From: JAHWKS01 sp964458385 | GTDB lineage: Bacteria; Planctomycetota; Planctomycetia; Pirellulales; Pirellulaceae | Assembly: GCA_964458385.1 (NCBI GenBank) | Contig: CAYWIS010000198.1 | Location: 1-10,478, forward strand | DNA length: 10,478 bases | Reading direction: 5' to 3' | Part shown: one piece after another, positions 1 through 4,892 of the stretch | How positions within the stretch are numbered: position 1 is the first letter of the stretch | Layout: each line of letters opens with the position of its first letter | Notes under the pieces: model-generated | What the model saw: the letters and a program-made list of their open reading frames with translations, nothing else | Told to the model about the DNA's origin: nothing | Database searches by the model: none | Program-made: the position numbers and the translations under genes

Positions 1-1
1 G

Positions 2-439
2 CATAACCGCAGCAGCATCTACTCGGGTAATGGCGCTGACCATCACCACGTTGTCGAACAATGGGGCCGGCCGGTGCGCCCTTACGGCGAGTGGTTATAT
101 CCGTACCGTCCCTACTCGGTTACCTATCAGTTCTGGGGCGCGCCGTATGCCGGTCTCGGTTACCCCTACGTCTACGGCGCGCCTGGCTATGGCGGCGTGC
201 GGGGGCCGGGGGGACACCCTGGGGCTCTGGACGGCGAGCATGAAGGGCGGCGATTCCAAGACGACGCGCGCTGGTGGATTCGCGATCCGCACCGCTACGA
301 GAACTACCACCCCGATCTGTTGCCCCGTCGCGATCATGGCGGCTTCCCACCACCGCCCCATGAGCACGCTCCTGACCGGTATCGCGATCGCGGCGGCGCA
401 AGCGGCCCCACGGGCTATGGCGAAAGTGGCGCAACCTAG
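2..439 (+). CDS. Tyr/Pro/Gly-rich hypothetical protein, 3' end only
   Basis: The frame is open from the first complete codon of the window to a TAG at 437-439, so the N-terminus lies outside. About 145 residues are visible. They start with a His/Ser-rich stretch, followed by an aromatic segment with repeated Tyr-Pro and Gly-Tyr steps (roughly residues 29-65). A more polar part follows with Asp, Arg, His and Trp (residues 75-105), and the end is rich in Pro, Gly and Arg. Codons favour G/C at the third position, which supports this frame over the overlapping ones. I see no transmembrane helix or catalytic motif. The composition is typical of exported, low-complexity surface proteins, but the signal peptide, if any, is not in the window. 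A GTG at 74 could be read as a start, but coding character continues upstream of it. Function unknown. Confidence 0.6.
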   Translation, partial: HNRSSIYSGNGADHHHVVEQWGRPVRPYGEWLYPYRPYSVTYQFWGAPYAGLGYPYVYGAPGYGGVRGPGGHPGALDGEHEGRRFQDDARWWIRDPHRYENYHPDLLPRRDHGGFPPPPHEHAPDRYRDRGGASGPTGYGESGAT

Positions 440-605
440 CATCGTTTTAAGCGGTTGGCGGGCGAAGCAGAACTTGAGTGTTTAGCCACGCTTTGCAAGC
501 CACATGCTGAACGATTGCTGGGGAACACCAGAACGTGCCCCGGCATACCCGGAACTCGGATCGCAGGCGGTCGTGTAAGAGAAAAGGAAATCAACGCCGT
601 GGGGG

Positions 606-1151
606 TTAATGAGCGCGGCAGGCGGCATGCACCGCACAGGTGCTGCATGCGGACCCGCAGCCGTTGGCCGCGTTTTCAGTACCGCATCCGGGCCCGCAGC
701 CTTCGGTCAGCGTTTCGGCGAAGCGACGGAACTGGACTTGCGCTTCGTAGGCTTCCGCAAGTTCGGCGGTGAGTTCTTCCGCCTCGGGTGGCGGGTCGCC
801 AAGGAAGTAAAAGTAGATCGTACTGCCGTCCAGTAGGTGCTCTACATCCATCAACGTGGCGGGGACGCCGCGCTCTTCCAGCAAGCGAACACAGGCCTCA
901 AAGGCGGCATTACGGTTGCGCTCGAGCCGCTCAATCAACAAATCGTCTTCCACCGTCACTCGCCGCAGCAATGAGCCGTCGCTCTCGGCGACGTCGGAGG
1001 CTTCGACCTCGGCCAGCACCTCGCCAACCTCCAGGCCGCGCGCGGTGCGGCACACCACGCGCGCGCCGCGACGGTATGCGACGGCGTCAACGGGCGTAAA
1101 TCGACCGACGCCTCCTAAGAGTCCTACACGAACAAGATACTGACGAGACAC
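606..1151 (-). CDS. PSP1 domain protein (RicT/YaaT-like) with Cys-rich tail
   Basis: The 181-residue protein opens with the PSP1/RicT signature: a short beta strand (YLVRVGLLGG, residues 5-14), then residues 31-46 with a Val-Val-Cys-Arg-Thr-Ala-Arg-Gly-Leu-Glu-Val-Gly-Glu-Val core. The domain continues through a helical part (70-95) and the Leu-Leu-Asp-Gly-Ser...Tyr-Phe-Tyr-Phe strand at 107-116. In Bacillus, RicT works with RicA and RicF in a complex that holds Fe-S clusters and affects RNase Y-dependent mRNA maturation; that role is family knowledge and is not shown here. This protein is shorter than RicT: after the beta-alpha core it ends in a Cys/Gly/Ala tail with Cys at 152, 156, 165, 169, 172 and 178, suited to metal or Fe-S binding. 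The start is GTG at 1151; a GGAG lies about 14 nt upstream, a long spacing, so the start is not fixed. The gene diverges from bioB and stands alone. Confidence 0.8.
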   Translation of the reverse strand: MSRQYLVRVGLLGGVGRFTPVDAVAYRRGARVVCRTARGLEVGEVLAEVEASDVAESDGSLLRRVTVEDDLLIERLERNRNAAFEACVRLLEERGVPATLMDVEHLLDGSTIYFYFLGDPPPEAEELTAELAEAYEAQVQFRRFAETLTEGCGPGCGTENAANGCGSACSTCAVHAACRAH

Positions 1152-1209
1152 AGCGAATATCGTTTCTCCGCAGCCCGATGCTACGGCGTGGATTTAAGGC
1201 GGCACAAGG

Positions 1210-1234
1210 GCAAGCCCGAGCGACGTCGGGTTGC
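1210..1234. repeat. Stem-loop in the PSP1/bioB divergent spacer
   Basis: GCAA and CCCGA (1210-1213, 1215-1219) pair with TCGGG and TTGC (1226-1230, 1231-1234), with one bulged G at 1214 and a six-base loop. There is no T-run on either side, so it is not a normal intrinsic terminator. It may be a dispersed palindromic element or part of an untranslated leader. Confidence 0.45.
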
Positions 1235-1265
1235 AGAGCGAAATGATAAGCCTTCACCGGCGACA

Positions 1266-1303
1266 CTCGGCAAGCCGCTCCTTGCGGTGCGCTTGCCCGC
1301 GAG
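1266..1303. repeat. Second stem-loop in the PSP1/bioB divergent spacer
   Basis: GGCAAGC at 1269-1275 pairs perfectly with GCTTGCC at 1291-1297. The helix can be extended outward with CTCG (1266-1269) against CGAG (1300-1303) across a short bulge. An alternative inner hairpin, CCGC/GCGG (1275-1278 with 1284-1287), could compete with the main one. It sits just upstream of the only promoter candidate for bioB, and no T-run follows. Confidence 0.45.
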
Positions 1304-1308
1304 TCCCA

Positions 1309-1338
1309 TCGACGGGCCGCGGCAAAGCATGGTATCAT
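1309..1338 (+). promoter_or_regulatory. Weak sigma70-like promoter candidate for bioB
   Basis: TATCAT at 1333-1338 matches five of six bases of the -10 consensus. TCGACG at 1309-1314 matches four of six of the -35, with an 18-base spacer. A transcript from here would have a leader of about 45-50 nt. I looked for a BirA-type biotin operator palindrome around it and did not find one. This is motif matching only. Confidence 0.25.
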
Positions 1339-1392
1339 TTTCCTCGAATTCTTTGGTTCCGCCAAGTTCCCTTTTGTTGCGCCGCGATTGTA

Positions 1393-2421
1393 ATGATTCA
1401 GTTTTCGTCTTCCGGTTCCTCGGCCGAAACGTCCTCGTCCCTCGACTGGGGACAACTCGCTGAGCGCATTCTGAATGGGCATCGCCTGACCGAAGAAGAG
1501 GGCTTGGCGATTCTCGCCTCGACCGATGACGAGCTGCTCGACGTGTTAGCTGGCGCATACCGCTTGCGGCGGCGATATTTTGGAAACACGGTGCAACTTT
1601 ACTTTTTGATGAATGCCAAAAGCGGTTTGTGCCCCGAAGACTGCTCTTACTGCTCGCAATCGAAGATCTCGGAAGCCGAGATTCCCCGCTACAATTTGCT
1701 CAGCCGGGAAAAGCTGCTCGATGGCGCCCGCATCGCCTTTGAACGGCAAAGCAAAACCTACTGCATTGTGATCTCGGGGCGGGGACCTAACGAGCGCGAA
1801 ATGCGTGCCATGGAAACGATCGTCCCCGAGATCAAAGAAAAGTACGACCTGAAAATCTGCGCCTGTCTGGGATTGCTCACGCCCGAGCAGGCGCGGCGGC
1901 TTAAGGCGTGCGGCGTCGACCGGGTCAACCACAATTTGAACACCAGCCGCGAGCACTACCCTGAAATTTGCAGCACACACACGTACCAGGATCGGCTCGA
2001 CACGCTGCATGCGGTGCGCGACGCCGGGCTGGAAATGTGCTCTGGGGGCATTTTGGGAATGGGCCAGCAACCGCGCGATCTGGTGCGCATGGCCTTGGAG
2101 CTGCGCGATCTGGGGGTTGCGTCGATTCCGATCAACTTCCTGCACCCGATTGACGGCACGCCCCTGGCTGGCCGCAGCGAATTGACGCCTCGTGATTGTC
2201 TGCGCGGGCTGGCTTTGTTCCGCTACGCTAATCCTGATCGCGAACTGCGCATTGCCGGCGGCCGCGAACTGCACCTGGGAAGTCTTCAACCGCTGGGGCT
2301 GTACGCCGCCAATTCGATTTTCGTGGGTGATTACCTTACCACAAAGGGCCAAGCGCCCGAGCAGGATTATCGGATGATCGAAGAAATGGGCTTCGTCATC
2401 ACGCGCTGCGAAGGCGAGTAG
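1393..2421 (+). CDS. bioB: Biotin synthase BioB (radical SAM)
   Basis: BioB converts dethiobiotin to biotin, the last step of biotin synthesis, in the cytoplasm, using S-adenosylmethionine, a [4Fe-4S] cluster and a sacrificial [2Fe-2S] cluster. The 342-residue product has the radical SAM motif C80-x3-C84-x2-C87 in CPEDCSYC. Further conserved blocks are YCIVISGRGP (123-132), ICACLG (155-160), the NHNLNTS stretch (179-185), CSGGILGMG (216-224) and RIAGGRE (286-292). Cys124, Cys158, Cys216 and an Arg of the last block fit the ligand set of the [2Fe-2S] cluster known from E. coli BioB. Length is normal for the family. The frame stays open upstream to 1231, but the ATG at 1393 gives a normal N-terminus and the upstream part lacks similarity. 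No clear Shine-Dalgarno precedes it. No other bio genes flank it; it appears to be a single-gene unit with its own terminator. Confidence 0.96.
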   Translation: MIQFSSSGSSAETSSSLDWGQLAERILNGHRLTEEEGLAILASTDDELLDVLAGAYRLRRRYFGNTVQLYFLMNAKSGLCPEDCSYCSQSKISEAEIPRYNLLSREKLLDGARIAFERQSKTYCIVISGRGPNEREMRAMETIVPEIKEKYDLKICACLGLLTPEQARRLKACGVDRVNHNLNTSREHYPEICSTHTYQDRLDTLHAVRDAGLEMCSGGILGMGQQPRDLVRMALELRDLGVASIPINFLHPIDGTPLAGRSELTPRDCLRGLALFRYANPDRELRIAGGRELHLGSLQPLGLYAANSIFVGDYLTTKGQAPEQDYRMIEEMGFVITRCEGE

Positions 2422-2476
2422 AAACGGCTTTGCCATCGCCGGTTCCGTTTGTCAATTGAACGAAGCCGCAAGTTCT

Positions 2477-2502
2477 GGCTGCGGCGCCGGCAAGCCTTTT
2501 TT
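2477..2502 (+). terminator. Intrinsic terminator of bioB
   Basis: GGCTGC (2477-2482) pairs with GC-A-AGCC (2490-2496, one bulged A) around a seven-base loop, and six T residues follow directly (2497-2502). An overlapping alternative stem, GCCGCA/TGCGGC (2465-2470 with 2480-2485), could also form. The site lies 56 nt past the bioB stop. Its presence argues against a TTG start at 2449 for the next gene, because that reading would run through the terminator. Confidence 0.7.
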
Positions 2503-2520
2503 GTTCCACATCTTCATCAC

Positions 2521-2874
2521 ATGTTCATCTCCGGACCATGGCGTGGCTATTGGGAGCAGGCGGGCCTGGGACGGCAGTTGATGTCGCCGCTGGAGTTGCG
2601 GTTCGCCAACGGGCGCGTTGAGGGCGAAGGCGAGGACTGTGTCGGCCCGTTTACGTTTTCCGGCTCGTATCACGAGGACGGAACCGTCACGCTCATCAAA
2701 CAGTATGTGGGGCGCCACCAAGTGCTGTATCGAGGTCAGCACGACGGTGAAGGAACGATCTTCGGGCGGTGGAGCCTCGGCCTGGGGGAGCTGGATGAGT
2801 GGAGTAGCGGCGCGTTCGCGCTGACGCCCGAGCAGCGTCGCGCCATGCCCGATGCTCCGATCCGGGAGTTATGA
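2521..2874 (+). CDS. Small beta-rich hypothetical protein
   Basis: The 117-residue product is soluble and looks all-beta. An SGPWRGYWEQ stretch (residues 4-13) is followed by alternating strands and Gly turns: a Glu-Leu-Arg-Phe strand at 25-28, GRVEGEGEDCVGPFTFSG at 31-48, a Val-Thr-Leu-Ile-Lys strand at 56-60, and VLYRGQ (68-73) leading to a GTIFGRW turn (78-84). I recognise the pattern W-x-G-x-W/Y ... G-x-(I/V)-x-G-x-G-x-D-x-V-G-x-F ... G-x-Y as a recurring conserved domain of unknown function. The strand order loosely recalls calycin or avidin-like barrels, but I cannot assign a family. The ATG at 2521 is preferred over an in-frame TTG at 2449, since the intervening 24 codons overlap the bioB terminator and are basic and non-domain-like. 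No Shine-Dalgarno is visible. It may be read through from bioB or have its own weak promoter. Confidence 0.7.
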   Translation: MFISGPWRGYWEQAGLGRQLMSPLELRFANGRVEGEGEDCVGPFTFSGSYHEDGTVTLIKQYVGRHQVLYRGQHDGEGTIFGRWSLGLGELDEWSSGAFALTPEQRRAMPDAPIREL

Positions 2875-2943
2875 GGTAAATAAGAAAACCCGCGCTCGAA
2901 GGGAGCCTGCGTGGCGACGCGGCTCAACCTTCCAGCGCGGGTT
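2875..2943 (-). terminator. Strong intrinsic terminator of the DksA-like gene
   Basis: The outer arms AACCCGCGCT (2887-2896) and AGCGCGGGTT (2934-2943) pair perfectly over 10 bp. The helix continues inward with GAAGG/CCTTC (2898-2902, 2928-2932), GAGCC/GGCTC (2903-2907, 2921-2925) and GCGT/ACGC (2909-2912, 2917-2920), closing on a GGCG loop. Reading on the minus strand, the hairpin is followed by TTTTCTTATTT, a U-rich tail. On the plus strand no comparable T-run follows, though the hairpin could still slow transcription coming from the 2521-2874 gene. It sits between two convergent genes. Confidence 0.85.
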
Positions 2944-2969
2944 GGCTGTATTCGCTCCTGCTTTGCTGG

Positions 2970-3419
2970 CTAGGAGTTTAGCTCAATATCGCTGAACGAC
3001 ACTTCTTCTCTGTCGTCGTCATCGTCCAGGTCCAGCGGCATGCGCGACCACGTGGGGCGTTCGCTGATCTCGCCGCTCTCTTCCAGTTCACGCTGGCAGG
3101 TAATGCACAGGGTGGCGTAAGGAAGGGCCTCGAGGCGGGCCTTGGGAATCTTGCCGCCGCAACCTTCGCACTGGCCGTAGGTGCCTTCGCGAATACGCTC
3201 CAAGGCAGCCTCGACCGCCGCCAATTCACGGCTTTCAGTCTCGGCCAAATGCGAGCTAAGTTCATTCTGGGCCGAGTCGAGCGCAACATCGACTTCGTCG
3301 CCCTTTTTGAATTGTTTCAGAGTGCTCAACTCGCCCGCCAGCGTGTTGCGCAAGGCGTCGCGTCGTCGGAGCAAAATCTTCTGGATTTTGGCGATGGCGC
3401 CGGTGTTTCGAACGGTCAT
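2970..3419 (-). CDS. DksA/TraR family C4 zinc-finger transcription factor
   Basis: DksA-type proteins enter the RNA polymerase secondary channel and, with ppGpp, alter initiation at growth-related promoters. This 149-residue protein has an N-terminal helical hairpin (about residues 8-78) and a C4 zinc finger, C84-x2-C87 and C105-x2-C108, with the family spacing and a KIPKARLEALPYATLC linker. At the coiled-coil tip, D44-x-A46 within DEVDVAL (41-47) lines up with the D74/A76 pair known to be needed in E. coli DksA. An acidic tail (Asp run around residue 130) ends the protein. The ATG at 3419 is chosen because a perfect ribosome binding site precedes it; a GTG at 3428 overlaps that site. Many planctomycete genomes hold several DksA/TraR paralogs, so I do not assign dksA firmly. 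It has its own strong terminator. Confidence 0.88.
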   Translation of the reverse strand: MTVRNTGAIAKIQKILLRRRDALRNTLAGELSTLKQFKKGDEVDVALDSAQNELSSHLAETESRELAAVEAALERIREGTYGQCEGCGGKIPKARLEALPYATLCITCQRELEESGEISERPTWSRMPLDLDDDDDREEVSFSDIELNS

Positions 3420-3423
3420 TGTT

Positions 3424-3431
3424 ATCACCTC
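3424..3431 (-). promoter_or_regulatory. Strong Shine-Dalgarno fixing the DksA-like start
   Basis: On the minus strand GAGGTGAT lies 4 nt before the ATG, with 8 nt between GAGG and the ATG. All eight bases fit the anti-Shine-Dalgarno end of 16S rRNA (complement TAAGGAGGTGATC). It is the best ribosome binding site in the window, in contrast to the weak or absent ones of the neighbours. Confidence 0.8.
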
Positions 3432-3811
3432 GGGCGAGGAAAGTTTTCAAAGCCGCATTTACCTAGCATACAGGTGCGTGCGCTTCAAACCCCTCCGTCG
3501 CAAAAAACGTGCCTTTGGGAGAGAAGATAAATGGTTGTAGCGAAAGGTTCGGTTATCACGGGAGGAAAACCGTGAAGATAAGCAACATGCAATACGGATG
3601 AAGATCACAAAAGGTTTGGTGTTTGGGGAAAACCCCTGGTTTCCATAAGCCCGCAAAAACGGGCATTTTGCCGCCAACTGCCAAAAAGGCAGTAAGCAAG
3701 GCGCCAAGAATAGACGTACCCCACCGGGGAAAGTTCCCTTTCTCTGCCCTCTTTTCCTTAAATGTCGGGAGAAAGAAGGCCTTCTAGAGTGTTTTCGCCG
3801 TGAACGGCTGT
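3432..3811. other. Gene-free spacer with a cluster of small hairpins
   Basis: No credible coding region lies in these 380 bases, which are clearly more A/T-rich than the flanks. On the plus strand four short hairpins have purine-rich, mostly A loops: CACGG/CCGTG (3557-3561, 3570-3574), GGGG-AAAA-CCCC (3625-3636), GCCCG/CGGGC around CAAAAA (3649-3664) and CTGCC-AAAAA-GGCAG (3678-3692). Two palindromes follow: GGGAA-AG-TTCCC (3727-3738) and AGAAGGCCTTCT (3774-3785). Read on the minus strand this would be the leader of the DksA-like gene and the loops would be U-rich. I see no recognisable riboswitch, and no convincing -35/-10 pair. Confidence 0.5.
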
Positions 3812-4375
3812 TTATTGCGCGCTTTCCAGGTACAACCGTAGCTCGGTAAACAAGCGAGCAAAGTCGGCCTGTTGAAAGTGGGCATTCAGCCCGCTTGGGT
3901 TAGGAAGTACCCACAGCTGTGTGGCTCCAAGAGTTTCAGACTGCAGGCCAATTTGGGCCCGCGGCCGGCCGAAGGCCGAGCGGTACGCGGTCACGCCTAA
4001 GAAGGCAGCGCAACGCACGCGATGACGTTGGAGTTTCCTTGCCAGCTTTTTTGCTCCTGCGATCAACTCGGCTTCCGCCAGCTCGTCGGCGCGGGCGGTT
4101 GCCCGATCGACAAAATTCGTTAGGCCCACTCCCTGTTCGATGAGTTTCTGGTCCTCGAAGGGGCTAAATCGTCGGGGCGTGAATCCGCCCTCATGGAGTG
4201 CGGGCCAGAAACGATTCCCCGGTCGGGCAAAGTGATGACCGACTGCCGCCGAGTATAGGCTGGGATTGATTCCCACGAACACCACGCGCAGGTTGTCCGC
4301 TAAAACATCGGGAATGGTCGCGCCAGCAGCGGCGGCCACTTGCGCTTTGGTCGGTTTCCAAGGAGTGGGAACCAA
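3812..4375 (-). CDS. mug: G:T/U mismatch-specific DNA glycosylase (Mug/TDG family)
   Basis: Mug excises uracil or thymine from G:U and G:T mismatches in double-stranded DNA, starting base-excision repair. Using the TTG at 4375 the protein has 187 residues, close to the family norm. Motif 1 is at residues 32-57: VFVGINPSLYSA, then GHHFARPGNRFW; Asn37 of GINP matches the catalytic Asn of Mug/TDG. The second motif, LPNPSGLNAHF at 157-167, corresponds to the NPSG-L intercalation loop. The core is complete. The frame remains open to an ATG at 4591, but those 72 extra codons have no family similarity and run into an inverted repeat, so I treat them as non-coding. The TTG choice rests on the domain boundary (a WKPT segment just before the first motif) and not on a ribosome binding site, which is weak. 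It is a single gene, with 392 nt separating it from the next one downstream. Confidence 0.9.
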   Translation of the reverse strand: MVPTPWKPTKAQVAAAAGATIPDVLADNLRVVFVGINPSLYSAAVGHHFARPGNRFWPALHEGGFTPRRFSPFEDQKLIEQGVGLTNFVDRATARADELAEAELIAGAKKLARKLQRHRVRCAAFLGVTAYRSAFGRPRAQIGLQSETLGATQLWVLPNPSGLNAHFQQADFARLFTELRLYLESAQ

Positions 4376-4565
4376 GGCGAGGCGTCGTATCTCTTTAAGT
4401 CGGGCTGCGGAGTAAACGCGGCAGCCTTGAACGGTTGTTCCAGAATTGTTGCTTCTTGACGAGTTCAGGCAACCCGCCCTATCAATTCCATGACGCTGCT
4501 GGCGTGACGAGCGACATGGAATTTGCAAAAATTCAGCTAGTGGTTGGTCAGCCTGAGCGATGGTG

Positions 4566-4624
4566 GTTGTCCGTCGTCGAGGATGCTTCACCGCAGCTCA
4601 ACGTCTTTGCGGCTCACGGACAAC
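4566..4624. repeat. Nested inverted repeat upstream of mug
   Basis: GTTGTCCGT (4566-4574) and ACGGACAAC (4616-4624) are perfect 9-bp inverted arms. Inside them CCGCA (4591-4595) pairs with TGCGG (4608-4612). A second overlapping hairpin is GCTCAC/GTGAGC (4612-4617 with 4631-4636). No T-run follows on either strand, so a terminator is unlikely. Confidence 0.5.
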
Positions 4625-4677
4625 TTCAAGGTGAGCGATAAGGCGTCAGCTTCCGGTTGTGCAACCTGGCGTTGTAC
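4618..4677 (+). repeat. Possible attC-like recombination site
   Basis: The ends GGACAAC (4618-4624) and GTTGTAC (4671-4677) pair at six of seven positions. Just inside, CAAGGT (4627-4632) is opposite ACCTGG (4664-4669), again imperfectly. This box-spacer-box layout, 60 bp in total and ending in GCGTTGTAC, resembles integron attC sites, whose right end is GTTRRRY. One base of that consensus is violated, and no integrase or cassette gene is visible. An ORF of about 40 codons (4516-4641) ends inside the site, as cassette genes often do, but it looks non-coding otherwise. Tentative. Confidence 0.2.
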
Positions 4678-4892
4678 ATTCCTATCAAGCGTTGACAAAT
4701 CGCAAGTCTCTTCCAAGCCAAGCGAAGCAAGGGGTTCAGTAAACGGCGCCTGCGTCTTGATTGGGAGCAGTGCTGTGCTTAGCAGCAGAGTTTTCTAGCG
4801 GCTTGGGAGGGCGTAACCCTCGGAATGTGCAGTGCAAGTCCCTTACTTCCGCCGCGCGTCGTGCTTTTTTCCTTTTGATTTTTTATGACGCT
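4678..4892 (+). other. Leader region of the enoyl-CoA hydratase gene
   Basis: This completes the gene-free stretch that starts at the mug start codon (4376-4892). It holds a TTGACA at 4692-4697 with no matching -10 at the right distance and a small GAGGG-CGTAA-CCCTC hairpin (4807-4821). A T/C-rich tract (about 4864-4884) lies directly before the start codon, where a Shine-Dalgarno would normally be. An ATG at 4885 opens an out-of-frame 10-codon ORF that ends at 4917, overlapping the start of the enzyme gene at 4893. Confidence 0.4.

Noticed and set aside
1231..1392. 54-codon N-terminal extension of BioB
   Set aside because: The region overlaps a stem-loop and the promoter candidate, and the ATG at 1393 gives a normal BioB length.
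1330..1392. BirA biotin operator upstream of bioB
   Set aside because: No GTTAAC-type palindrome or long dyad is present near the promoter candidate or start codon.
1546..2436. Long minus-strand ORF opposite bioB
   Set aside because: It is the antisense shadow of bioB; high GC keeps the frame open, and the plus strand carries the radical SAM motifs.
2449..2520. TTG start for the small protein after bioB
   Set aside because: It would place the N-terminus across the bioB terminator hairpin and T-run; the ATG at 2521 starts at the conserved domain edge.
3459..3707. Minus-strand ORF of 82 codons in the hairpin-rich spacer
   Set aside because: It spans several hairpins and homopolymer loops, has no ribosome binding site and no recognisable motif.
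4376..4591. 72-codon N-terminal extension of the mismatch glycosylase
   Set aside because: It has no similarity to the family, overlaps an inverted repeat, and the domain begins right after the TTG at 4375.
4544..4798. Plus-strand ORF of 84 codons between mug and the hydratase gene
   Set aside because: Ser/Arg-rich with no domain, it runs through inverted repeats; it looks like an open frame in non-coding DNA.
4800..4860. tRNA-like 3' half (TGCAAGTCCC followed by TTACTTCCGCC)
   Set aside because: The loop resembles a T-loop, but its flanks do not form a five-base-pair T-stem, and no matching acceptor or anticodon arm is found upstream.
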